A stretch of 15,937 nucleotides of DNA from an uncultured Clostridia bacterium (GTDB lineage: Bacteria > Bacillota > Clostridia > Oscillospirales > Oscillospiraceae), in the NCBI GenBank assembly GCA_932222125.1, contig CAKNZJ010000254.1, positions 1 to 15,937 of the forward strand, given 5' to 3'. Of this stretch, positions 1 through 5,998 are shown in pieces (position 1 is the stretch's first letter; the number at the start of each line of letters is the position of its first letter). The notes under the pieces were generated by a model. The model ran no database searches. It was not told the DNA's origin and saw nothing but the letters and a program-made list of their open reading frames with translations. Both the position numbers and the translations under genes were made by a program.

Positions 1-3
1 CAT
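1..3 (-). CDS. start codon of next tail gene (partial, probably distal tail protein)
   Basis: On the minus strand the tape measure stop is followed by GAGGTGGCAT and then an ATG that is the last codon in the window. The GAGG core is six bases upstream of this ATG, a good ribosome-binding spacing. In siphophages of this type the gene after the tape measure is usually the distal tail (Dit) protein, so that is the expected product. Only the start codon is visible, so the identity rests on gene order alone. Confidence 0.35.
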
Positions 4-11
4 ATGCCACC

Positions 12-2426
12 TCAAAGCAACAGAACTGGCTTGCCCGCCTGCCGCGTCATATCATTGACCTCTGACACCATGGCCCGAGCCAGTACCTTTTTATCCAACA
101 TAACATTGACCTGAATGGGCCGATTCCCACCTGCACCTCCGATTTCCCCCATGGCTTCCACCAACGCCTGCTTGATCGTGGCCAATGGGGCCTCAATGTT
201 TGTGCCGGATCGTTGATCCCCCAGCACGGCCAGAAATTCTCGGTTGGGTGGGATGACCGCACCAGTAGCAAGATGTGGAACAGCAAATCTGGAAACCGAT
301 GGAATAGCTGCCCTACTATATGTAGAAGCTCCTTGGGCGCTATTTGATACACTGGATTTGGCATTTTTCCCAGAAAACACCCCAGTTATTGAACTCCAAA
401 CATTAGAAGCCCAATTTTTTAATCCTTTGAATATACCCGCCAGTCCATCCAAAAGTCCATTAATCATGTTTTTCCCCAGGACTTTCCAAAAATCCCATGT
501 AAAAAACTTAGAAACGTTGCTCTTCCACCAGTTTTTTATCCCCCTCCAGGCACCCTTCAATTTATCCAAGATAAAATCCCAGTTTGGGGCAATTGCGGTA
601 GCTAAGCCCACAGCCCCCGCAAGTATTAAACCAAGCCCCAGCGGTATTCCAACAGGGGTAAACATCAAAATAATACCAAGGACTAGGAGGGACGCACTTA
701 CCAAGGCTGTGATCGCTCCAATCGGCCCTTTCAATTTCTCCAGAATCAAATTCCAATTGGCCGCAATTGATGGGGCGAGCGAGACGGCCCCGGCGATCAA
801 AAGCCCAAGTCCAAGAGGTATAGCGGAACCTGTAAATAGCAGCACCGCACCCAAGGCCAATAACGCTGCGCCCACTAACGCCGTAATCACTCCAAGCGGG
901 CCTTTGAGGGCATTCTGCATGGTTTCCCAGTCCACAGATCTGGTAGCGGCAAGGCCGACTGCTCCGGCTGCCACCAGAGCGACTCCCAGCAGGATATTGA
1001 CACCTGAAAAAGCCAAAATCGCACCAACCACAAGGAGCGCTATGCTGAGCAGTTTAGTAATTACACCGATCGGCCCTTGTAAGGCCTCCGCCATACTATT
1101 CCAGTTCGCAGCTACTACCATAGCTAGCCCCACTGCTCCTGCGGCCATCAGGGCTATGCCCAGCGGAATGTTGACATTAGAGAATGCCAGGATCGCGCCG
1201 ATAACCAGAAGACACCCGCTTAACAGCGCAAGCAACCCGCCAAGTGGCCCACGTAGTTTCTCAGAAATAGCGCCCCAATTCTCCATGACAACCCCGGCAA
1301 GTGCCAATGCGCCAATTGCCATCAGAGATATACCCAACAGTACGTTGATCCCTGAAAACGCAAGGATCGCGCCGACTGCTAGAAGGGCCCCTGCCACAAT
1401 AGCTGTAATCCTATCCAACTCCACACCAATCAACCCTGAAAAATCAGGGGCCATAGCAGATGACGCCGCGCCACCTCCCCCGCCGCCAGCAGTATTTTCT
1501 GTTTGGATTGTGTTAATTTCATCAAAACCAGCCAGCGATCCAGTGGCTTCCTTTGCCGCAGACCCAACCCCTTCAAGCGCTTTTTTCTCATCATAGAGGC
1601 TTTTTGCAGCCTTTGCTGATTTTTCAGCTGTTGTCCCAAACAATACAGACAGAACTTTTGCTATAGCCCAAACTAGCCTTGTAAGGATATTCACAAGTGT
1701 AATAAATGCAGGGATGACAACGTTCATAAGCGGCTGGGCCAGTGTCAGCAACGCGCCCTTAAGTCTGGCCACTGCCGCTCTCGCCTCATCGTTGGTTGCA
1801 ATTACATTGCTCATCCAGTCACGCATCTTACGCAAACCGGTGGTAATCAGAGTGAACACAAAGACGCCAGAGGCCAATTCCTTTACCCGATTGGTAAAGC
1901 GCTCCATGTAATTGCCGGCACGATCTACCGCTTGCTCCATTTTTGCCGAAGCACCGTTTGCAGCCTGCATCTGCTGGGCCAGTTCACCGGCTTTTGCTTT
2001 TTCCCGATCAAGTTCAGCGGCTTGCGCTTGAATTGCTTTTACGGCCCGGTCATCTTGTGCAGACAGCCGCTCTGCAATCTTCTCCTTCTCTCTAAGCAGC
2101 CTTTCCTGCTCCGTCAGTTCAGCCTTGATTTGTGCCTGCCTTTCTAGCTCCTTGATATAGATTTCTGGATTTGCCGTGCCTACCCCATCAATAGCCGTGA
2201 CCGACTGGCTGGCCGCTAACGCCTTTTGCAGCCTCTCAACAGAGGCATATGCCTCCCCTGCCTCACGGTTTGCTTCTTTCAGTTACTCCACAATGGGCAG
2301 TCTGTCCGCTTCCTTCTGGGCCAGCTTTTGCTCCATGTTCTCAATTTTTTTGGTCGTATTTGTTATATCCTTCTGCAACTGCTTATTGTCTAGCTTTGTA
2401 GAAAATGTAATAGATCCATCCACCAT
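12..2426 (-). pseudogene. tape measure protein, interrupted by an in-frame ochre stop
   Basis: The tape measure protein sets tail length and is thought to be released into the host during DNA injection. The start at 2426 (ATG preceded by AAGGGG) gives MVDGSITFSTKLDN, a typical tape measure N-terminus of Clostridia phages. The frame runs to the TGA at 12-14 (804 codons) but is broken by TAA at 2283-2285, residue 48, between LPIVE and LKEANREAGE. Codons on both sides stay in the same frame, so this is a point nonsense change rather than a frameshift. A CAA-to-TAA transition would explain it. Beyond the stop come a charged coiled-coil section, an amphipathic/hydrophobic section, a glycine run near residue 315, five tandem 58-residue hydrophobic repeats, and a C-terminal part. 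The first downstream in-frame ATG is at 1970, so re-initiation would give a 652-residue protein lacking the N-terminal coil. A sequencing error is the main alternative. Confidence 0.85.
543..1412 (-). repeat. five tandem 58-residue (174-bp) repeats inside the tape measure gene
   Basis: Five consecutive units of exactly 58 residues lie at residues 339-628 of the full frame. Each has the pattern ITAL, a run of A/L/V, LGAILAF, IPLGLALMAAGAVGLA, a conserved NW or DW, then LKGPxG. The conserved Trp recurs every 58 residues four times in a row. The last unit replaces GPxG with GAWR. Each unit looks like two hydrophobic helices joined by a short polar turn, consistent with the membrane-interacting segment of tape measure proteins. 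The DNA copies have diverged, so the duplications are old. Confidence 0.85.
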
Positions 2427-2446
2427 AAATTCACCCCTTATTACAC

Positions 2447-2482
2447 AAAAACCCCCGCCACCTCATATTGAGATAGCGGAGG
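2447..2482 (-). terminator. intrinsic terminator after the antirepressor gene
   Basis: On the minus strand a 13-bp stem (5' arm complementary to 2470-2482, 3' arm to 2452-2464) encloses the loop AATAT and is followed by TTTTT. Three of the pairs are U-G in the minus-strand RNA. They would be A-C mismatches on the other strand, so the structure is specific to the minus strand. It lies between the antirepressor stop and the tape measure start codon. Confidence 0.8.
2460..2479. repeat. left copy of 20-bp inverted repeat bounding the accessory cassette
   Basis: This 20-bp sequence is the reverse complement of 4414-4433 with one mismatch; 17 bases (2463-2479) are perfect, reading TCATATTGAGATAGCGG. 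It overlaps the 5' arm and loop of the terminator at 2447-2482. The two copies enclose the lipoprotein, RHH repressor, small ORF and antirepressor. Confidence 0.75.
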
Positions 2483-2497
2483 ATGATGGTTATTCAC

Positions 2498-3232
2498 TTA
2501 CGCAGCCCCGATGAACAGCAACCGGAAGGTTTCGCGCCCCTTGGGCGTCACCAGCGTTTGGGTGCCGCTCCACTGGGTCTTTTCGTTGAAGCATTCCTTG
2601 ATTTCAAATAGACCGTTGTTCTTATCCGCATAGGGCATCAGCTTGCCCCGCTTGTCCCGGTAGATGTATTTCTTGTTGAGGAGGAACTGGATGAAGTCTC
2701 GCTCCTTGACCTCCAATTGCTTGGCTGTCTCCCGGAAGTTGGTCAAAAGGTTGCGGTCCACCAGCTCATCAAAGTAGTCCGCCTTTGGCTTCATAATCTG
2801 GTTGTCCACGGTCAAGGCCGCCAACCGCGCTTCTCGGTCTGCCAGGGTCTTTTGCGCCACTGTCAGGGCTTTAGCCATCAGCTCTTCCGGGGTCAGGTTG
2901 TCTGCCCCAGCGATGTAGCCGCCCGTGCGCCGGATTGAAGGCAAAACCTCATCGAAGATCCAGCTTTCAAACTCCTCCGCTCCTGGCAGCTCTGACTTGG
3001 CCGCCAGACGGTAAATGTCGCCCTCGGGGATGAACTTTGCATCCTGCTCGCCGCCCTTAGTAGGGAGTCGGCGAATCACCGCCCCCTTGCAGTGTGCAGT
3101 GATAGCGTCGGCAGGCCGCTTGTACCCCAGCGCCGCCGCCACGTCCTTTCCACAGAACAGCGTATTGCCGTCCTCGGTGACGGTACGGATGTTTCCAAAC
3201 TTGGGATGCTCAAAGATTTTCAGTTCATTCAT
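2498..3232 (-). CDS. phage antirepressor (Bro-N plus KilAC domains)
   Basis: This 244-residue protein has an N-terminal Bro-N domain (about residues 1-107: FGNIRTV, GKDVAAALGYKRPADAI, FIPEGDIYRLAAKSELPGAEEFESWIFDEVLPSIRRTGGY). A linker is followed by a C-terminal KilAC/ANT domain (about 145-240: AKQLEVKERDFIQFLLNKKYIYRD, GTQTLVTPKGRETF). Antirepressors of this class bind and inactivate prophage repressors, or act as DNA-binding switch proteins. The ATG overlaps the stop of the 49-aa ORF as ATGA, and an AAAGGAGGG site lies upstream. The gene ends in its own terminator. Antirepressors normally sit near the lysogeny switch, so this position among tail genes is unusual and recalls P22 ant in immI. 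The family call is firm; the target repressor is unknown. Confidence 0.92.
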   Translation of the reverse strand: MNELKIFEHPKFGNIRTVTEDGNTLFCGKDVAAALGYKRPADAITAHCKGAVIRRLPTKGGEQDAKFIPEGDIYRLAAKSELPGAEEFESWIFDEVLPSIRRTGGYIAGADNLTPEELMAKALTVAQKTLADREARLAALTVDNQIMKPKADYFDELVDRNLLTNFRETAKQLEVKERDFIQFLLNKKYIYRDKRGKLMPYADKNNGLFEIKECFNEKTQWSGTQTLVTPKGRETFRLLFIGAA

Positions 3233-3378
3233 GCCGCGTCACCCTCCTTTGTATAAAAAGAGGTGTTAGCCAAAACTGACATGGCCGCATGGGCAACAAT
3301 CATGGCCCTGTCGCCATACGTTGCCAGCTCTGCGGCAACCCGCAAAAGATTGGGTTTTTTATTTTGCATTTCGTTCAT
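3229..3378 (-). CDS. 49-aa protein coupled to the antirepressor
   Basis: The short ORF MNEMQNKKPNLLRVAAEL...YTKEGDAA has a strong AAGGAGG site nine bases upstream of its ATG, and its stop overlaps the antirepressor start as ATGA. I do not recognise a family. The middle (residues 11-40) is an alanine-rich, amphipathic helix-like segment with no cysteines and no signal peptide. Placement between a ribbon-helix-helix repressor and an antirepressor suggests a role in the same switch, for example as a leader cistron that makes antirepressor synthesis depend on its translation. That role is inference. The good ribosome site and tight coupling make it likely to be translated. Confidence 0.75.
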   Translation of the reverse strand: MNEMQNKKPNLLRVAAELATYGDRAMIVAHAAMSVLANTSFYTKEGDAA

Positions 3379-3392
3379 TTTCAAAAACCTCC

Positions 3393-3421
3393 TTGATTTT
3401 CACCAGGAGGAGGGCTATAAT
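3393..3421 (+). promoter_or_regulatory. plus-strand promoter for a putative antisense RNA
   Basis: TTGATT (3393-3398), a 17-base spacer and a perfect TATAAT (3416-3421) form a near-consensus sigma-70 promoter pointing away from the antirepressor and toward the repressor gene, against all genes in the window. Its -35 touches the complement of the ribosome site of the 49-aa ORF. Predicted start is near 3428. Confidence 0.55.
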
Positions 3422-3431
3422 AGATTTAGCC

Positions 3432-3451
3432 TCACCTCTTGGTGTAGGTGA
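3432..3451. promoter_or_regulatory. second inverted repeat, possible repressor operator
   Basis: TCACCT, eight bases, AGGTGA form a perfect 6-bp inverted repeat between the repressor gene and the 49-aa ORF. The TCACC/GGTGA core also occurs in both arms of the large inverted repeat over the repressor promoter. It lies just after the predicted start of the plus-strand RNA, so it could be either an operator for the RHH protein or simply the first hairpin of that RNA. Confidence 0.35.
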
Positions 3452-3454
3452 TTA

Positions 3455-3500
3455 GGGTTTCGGTGTTACTTCCCACGGTAGCCGGAGCCCTTCTTATTTT
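3455..3500 (+). terminator. plus-strand terminator-like hairpin
   Basis: GGGTTTCGG (3455-3463) pairs over nine positions with CCGGAGCCC (3482-3490), then comes TTCTTATTTT. Two pairs are U-G in the plus-strand RNA. On the minus strand they would be A-C mismatches, so the hairpin is favoured only in plus-strand RNA. The 18-base loop is long for a terminator, which lowers confidence. Confidence 0.45.
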
Positions 3501-3664
3501 ACCTTCTCATAGACCTCCCGAATGCCTTGACGAATTACATCGGCTTTGCTTAACCCTGTCTTTTCACAACAGATTTTCAATAATTTGATGTCTTCATCTG
3601 ACATTCTAATTCGTGTTTCATGATTTTTTGGGTCTGTGGTAGGCCGTCCAGTTCTTGGAGACAC
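3494..3664 (-). CDS. ribbon-helix-helix (Arc/CopG-type) transcriptional repressor
   Basis: The product, about 56 residues from the chosen start, has a basic GRPTTDPKNHETRIRMSDEDIKLL segment (beta strand plus start of helix 1) followed by CCEKTGLSKADVIRQGIREVYE, the helix-turn-helix part of an RHH fold. RHH proteins bind palindromic operators as dimers through the strand residues. An ATG at 3691 would place the AAAGGAGG site inside the gene. GTG at 3662-3664 lies eight bases after that site and is the better start. The promoter immediately upstream lies inside a 13-bp-arm inverted repeat, so autorepression is likely. Its position upstream of the antirepressor matches Arc in P22. No antitoxin partner is seen next to it. 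Confidence 0.85.
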   Translation of the reverse strand: MSPRTGRPTTDPKNHETRIRMSDEDIKLLKICCEKTGLSKADVIRQGIREVYEKVK

Positions 3665-3677
3665 TCCCATCGCCTCC

Positions 3678-3724
3678 TTTTGTGTCACCATAATTTATTA
3701 TACATGTGGTGACACAAAAGTCAA
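3678..3724 (-). promoter_or_regulatory. promoter within a 13-bp-arm operator for the RHH repressor
   Basis: On the minus strand TTGACT (3719-3724), a 16-base spacer and TATAAT (3697-3702) make a strong sigma-70 promoter. Perfect 13-bp inverted arms TTTTGTGTCACCA / TGGTGACACAAAA occupy 3678-3690 and 3707-3719, so one arm fills most of the -35 to -10 spacer and the other covers the start point. Each arm contains the small palindrome GTG(T/A)CAC, suited to one RHH dimer, and the two centres are 27 bp apart. Bound repressor would block polymerase. Confidence 0.8.
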
Positions 3725-3734
3725 GAGGTTTCTC

Positions 3735-3776
3735 AAAAAAAAATTCGGCCCCCGCTTCAAAAAGTAGCGGGGGCCG
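3735..3776 (-). terminator. strong intrinsic terminator of the lipoprotein gene
   Basis: A perfect 11-bp GC-rich stem (3746-3756 with 3766-3776, loop of nine) is followed on the minus strand by AA and nine Ts (complement of 3735-3743). It lies 11 bases after the lipoprotein stop and separates that gene from the repressor promoter. Confidence 0.92.
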
Positions 3777-3787
3777 TTTGCTTGCTA

Positions 3788-4333
3788 TTAACCAATATCT
3801 TCCCGATTGATCACAAAATACTGCTTACACTCTGGCCCGGTTGCTTCAAAGTAGTTAATCTGGAATTCCTCCCAATCTTCCGGGAGTTCCCAGACCTGAT
3901 AGGCTTTCATTCCCATCCCGCTTGCAACTGCTCCAACAAACGGCATCGCACCATCAATTTCGCCAACCGCCACAGTGGGAAGTGTCGCCTGCTTATCGAC
4001 ATAGGCGTTGAATGAACCCAAGTTTTCTGTTTCATCCGTTGTATTTTTGGCAGAAAAAACCAGGAAAAGAAGTTTATTCCCTTTCTTTTGCGAAGAAACC
4101 GGCCCAAGGGGCATTTCGAGTTCATCAACCCACTTTGCACTCACAATAGAGATGTCAAAGCAGTCTCCCGATATGGTTCCATCCAGCCCGACACTGTTTT
4201 GATTTTTTTCTGGCTCACTTATTGTGGAAGCCGATTGTTGCGGAGAGTTACTTTCCTTGCCGCTCGAACTTCCATCCCCGCACGAGCACAACAGCAACAT
4301 CATGACCATAACCAAACAAAAGATGCGTTTCAT
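3788..4333 (-). CDS. prophage-encoded surface lipoprotein (moron)
   Basis: This 181-residue protein has a type II signal peptide: MKRIF, a hydrophobic core, and the lipobox LCSC with Cys18 as the probable lipidated residue. A Ser/Gly/Asn-rich tether (about 19-48) follows. The remainder (about 49-181) has the look of a small beta-sandwich: SGDCFDISIVSAKW, NKLLFLVFSAKNTTDE, AYQVWELPEDW, resembling DUF4352/DUF5067-type lipoprotein domains. The family match is tentative. It would sit on the outer face of the cell membrane. It has its own promoter (4375-4403) and terminator (3735-3776) within a tail operon, so it can be expressed in the lysogen. A plausible job is superinfection exclusion: the TP-J34 lipoprotein Ltp blocks DNA injection by acting on the tape measure protein. 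That role is inference. The ribosome site is GAGGGGG. Confidence 0.8.
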   Translation of the reverse strand: MKRIFCLVMVMMLLLCSCGDGSSSGKESNSPQQSASTISEPEKNQNSVGLDGTISGDCFDISIVSAKWVDELEMPLGPVSSQKKGNKLLFLVFSAKNTTDETENLGSFNAYVDKQATLPTVAVGEIDGAMPFVGAVASGMGMKAYQVWELPEDWEEFQINYFEATGPECKQYFVINREDIG

Positions 4334-4374
4334 ATTTTTCTACCCCCTCAAAATTTTGGCAAATCCCTAAAGCG

Positions 4375-4403
4375 ATTGTAGCATAGGTTGATGTGGTAAT
4401 CAA
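4375..4403 (-). promoter_or_regulatory. promoter of the lipoprotein gene
   Basis: On the minus strand TTGATT (4398-4403), a 17-base spacer and TACAAT (4375-4380), preceded by TGC as an extended -10, form a good sigma-70 promoter. It lies just inside the right copy of the cassette inverted repeat and supports expression of the lipoprotein independent of the late operon. Confidence 0.7.
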
Positions 4404-4413
4404 TCAAGTTTTC

Positions 4414-4433
4414 CCGCTATCTCAATATGAAGT
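4414..4433. repeat. right copy of 20-bp inverted repeat bounding the accessory cassette
   Basis: CCGCTATCTCAATATGAAGT is the reverse complement of 2460-2479 with 19 of 20 matches. It lies 22 bases downstream of the Gp15 stop. Unlike the left copy it is not part of a hairpin. Removing 2460-4433 would leave about 55 bases between the Gp15 stop and the tape measure start, a normal gap for these genes. Confidence 0.75.
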
Positions 4434-4455
4434 TTTCAAGGTGCAAATTTGGTGG

Positions 4456-5031
4456 TCACACGCCCCACCGATTCAAAACATCCTTCTCGCTGTCTGTATA
4501 CGTGGTTTTTAAGTCCACTAGCTGCTTATTGCGCTGATAAAATTCACGGTCACCCTTGTCCAGCGGCTTCCCGCGGGCCTTTTGTTCCCGGATATGGACG
4601 ACCTGGGCAAACAGACAATCACCAATTTCATAGTAGGCTCCAATAAATGTCCACCAGTGCAAACCGCCTGTATTTGATTTGCGATCATATGGAGCTGCTC
4701 TGATTTCTTGTCCCAGCACACGGTTAACAGGGGCGACAATCAACTGAAAATCCTGATCCCAGTCCATTAGTTTAGGCGCCCTTCTTGCCTGCTCCTCCTC
4801 CGCACCACAGTTGATAAACCAAAAACATTGCTTGATGGCCTCCTGGTAGTGGTCTGGCGGCATCTGCGCAAAGTCTGGATAGAAAATGTCCATCATTGCC
4901 TCTGCTCTGTCTTGGTCGCTCAACTCGGGATCTGTCAGAGCCTTACAAACATCCAACACCGCCCTGTAATCAGACCGTATGGGATACTCAGTCCCACACA
5001 CGCAGACGCTGCTTGGCAAGTCATAGATCAT
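4456..5031 (-). CDS. tail assembly chaperone, Gp15 family
   Basis: The 191-residue protein resembles the bacteriophage Gp15 family: an N-terminal SSVCVCGTEYPIRSDYRAVLDVCKAL, a run of acidic helices, and the conserved MDWDQDFQLIVAPVNRVLGQEIR ... GGLHWWTFIGAYYEIGDCLFAQVVHIREQKARGKPLDKGDREFY. Members lie just upstream of tape measure genes and are thought to be the second tail assembly chaperone, coating the tape measure before tube polymerisation. The start overlaps the preceding stop as ATGA. I see no frameshift signal joining it to the upstream gene, unlike the G-GT arrangement of lambda. Confidence 0.88.
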   Translation of the reverse strand: MIYDLPSSVCVCGTEYPIRSDYRAVLDVCKALTDPELSDQDRAEAMMDIFYPDFAQMPPDHYQEAIKQCFWFINCGAEEEQARRAPKLMDWDQDFQLIVAPVNRVLGQEIRAAPYDRKSNTGGLHWWTFIGAYYEIGDCLFAQVVHIREQKARGKPLDKGDREFYQRNKQLVDLKTTYTDSEKDVLNRWGV

Positions 5032-5471
5032 GTGTGGTACTTCGCCGTATATTTAGCGATTCGCGGATTAGTCCGCTTCTGCTCTCGCGCAAAAGCCGAA
5101 TCCACATGATCCATAACCGCAAGCAAGAGATTGCACCACACAGGGAGTCCGTCAGCTAAGGCATAGACGTTCATCCCACCAAATAGCCTCTCGCTGATGG
5201 GCACACTGAAAACGCCATCAATCATCTCTCTCATCTCGGCATCTCGGGCGCGGGCAACCTCAAAGATTTTCCTCTTATCCCCCATCTTCTCAATCTCCGC
5301 TTTGTACGCCTCCTGCTTTTGATCCAGAGTGTCAAAGGTATTGAATAAACGCTCTACAAAGGCGCTGTCCGTTGGATTGAACGAGACCTGACACTGGCCG
5401 TTGATGTCGTAAACCACAAGTCCGGTATCAAATTTGATTTCAGGCATCTGCTTTTCCACCCCCATATTCAT
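5028..5471 (-). CDS. tail assembly protein upstream of Gp15 (DUF6673-like)
   Basis: The 147-residue protein contains FDTGLVVYDINGQCQVSFNPTDSAFVERL, a central helix-rich part with IFEVARARDAEMREMIDGVF, and a conserved C-terminus LFGGMNVYALADGLPVWCNLLLAVMDHVDSAFAREQKRTNPRIAKYTAKY. Proteins of this kind sit between tail tube and Gp15 genes and likely form the first tail assembly chaperone. The DUF name is from memory and tentative. The start at 5471 gives an ATGA overlap with the tail tube stop. A second ATG at 5445-5447 has the better ribosome site (GGGGGTGG, eight bases), so the protein may begin MPEIKFDTG. Confidence 0.75.
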   Translation of the reverse strand: MNMGVEKQMPEIKFDTGLVVYDINGQCQVSFNPTDSAFVERLFNTFDTLDQKQEAYKAEIEKMGDKRKIFEVARARDAEMREMIDGVFSVPISERLFGGMNVYALADGLPVWCNLLLAVMDHVDSAFAREQKRTNPRIAKYTAKYHT

Positions 5472-5998
5472 GCACCCTTTGTAAACTCTACGCCTGAGTC
5501 AGTCGCAGCGGCAGTGCCCACCTCACGCTTCCCGCCAAAGGTCACGTCAACAGGCATGGTCAAAGAGCCGCCGCCAGCGCCGCCCAGGCTTGTGGGCTTT
5601 ACCATGCTTGAGGGGTAACGCTCGGCAAAGGCGTTCCCTTGCTCGTCTGTCAGATAAAGATGTACCCGCAATAGATCCTGGTTAGCCAGCGCATGGGCGT
5701 CCAGATCAACAACGGCCAGCTGTATCAGCTTCGCCTGGTACTCGTCCCCAGAATCGATTTCGCAAGGGTCGAAGCTTTGGGTGGTGATCGGGGTCTTCAT
5801 GGTGCTGTAGGTATCGCCCAAAATATCCGTTTTTGATTCATCGCTCCAGTCATTCTCGGCGCTGGAGTCCTCCACTCGTTTTCCGATCACATGCCACTTT
5901 GGGTCAGCATAGGTCCCGGTGTTGCCGTATACCAGATACAGCTTGCGGTCAACCGTCTGTCCCGCTGGGGTATTAATGGTGTATGTCATGTCAGCCAT
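5468..5998 (-). CDS. major tail tube protein
   Basis: At 176 residues this has the size of a siphophage tail tube subunit. The region around residues 75-125 (ITTQSFDPCEIDSGDEYQAKLIQLAVVDLDAHALANQDLLRVHLYLTDE) and the C-terminal VDVTFGGKREVGTA match the beta-rich tube-protein pattern of Clostridia phages. It would polymerise around the tape measure. GAGGTG lies eight bases before the first ATG. The fourth codon is also ATG and overlaps the upstream stop as ATGA. Gene order (after the neck proteins, before the chaperones) supports the call strongly. Confidence 0.88.
   Translation of the reverse strand: MADMTYTINTPAGQTVDRKLYLVYGNTGTYADPKWHVIGKRVEDSSAENDWSDESKTDILGDTYSTMKTPITTQSFDPCEIDSGDEYQAKLIQLAVVDLDAHALANQDLLRVHLYLTDEQGNAFAERYPSSMVKPTSLGGAGGGSLTMPVDVTFGGKREVGTAAATDSGVEFTKGA

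Larger units (their letters stand above)
3428..3500 (+). ncRNA. putative sar-like antisense RNA between repressor and antirepressor genes
   Basis: The start is inferred from the promoter at 3393-3421 and the end from the hairpin and T-rich tail at 3455-3500, giving an RNA of about 70 nt. It contains two hairpins: a 6-bp stem at 3432-3451 and the terminator hairpin. It is complementary to the repressor-antirepressor intercistronic region of the minus-strand mRNA, including the repressor stop codon. P22 sar is a roughly 70-nt RNA that pairs with the arc-ant intercistronic mRNA and limits Ant synthesis. The resemblance is in layout and size; I claim no sequence homology. Chance occurrence of promoter and hairpin cannot be excluded by eye. 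Confidence 0.4.

Noticed and set aside
244..1596. 450-codon open frame on the plus strand
   Set aside because: It lies wholly antisense to the tape measure repeats, has no ribosome site, and its Pro/Ala/Ser-rich product is what the reverse of the hydrophobic repeats would give.
3417..3422. Minus-strand -10 (TATTAT) for a promoter of the 49-aa ORF and antirepressor
   Set aside because: No TTG-type -35 is found 15-19 bases upstream on that strand, whereas the plus-strand reading of the same bases has both boxes. A weak or activated promoter cannot be fully excluded.
5028..5471. Programmed frameshift joining the two tail assembly genes
   Set aside because: The genes overlap as ATGA and the second has a full-length N-terminus. 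I see no slippery heptamer near the end of the first.
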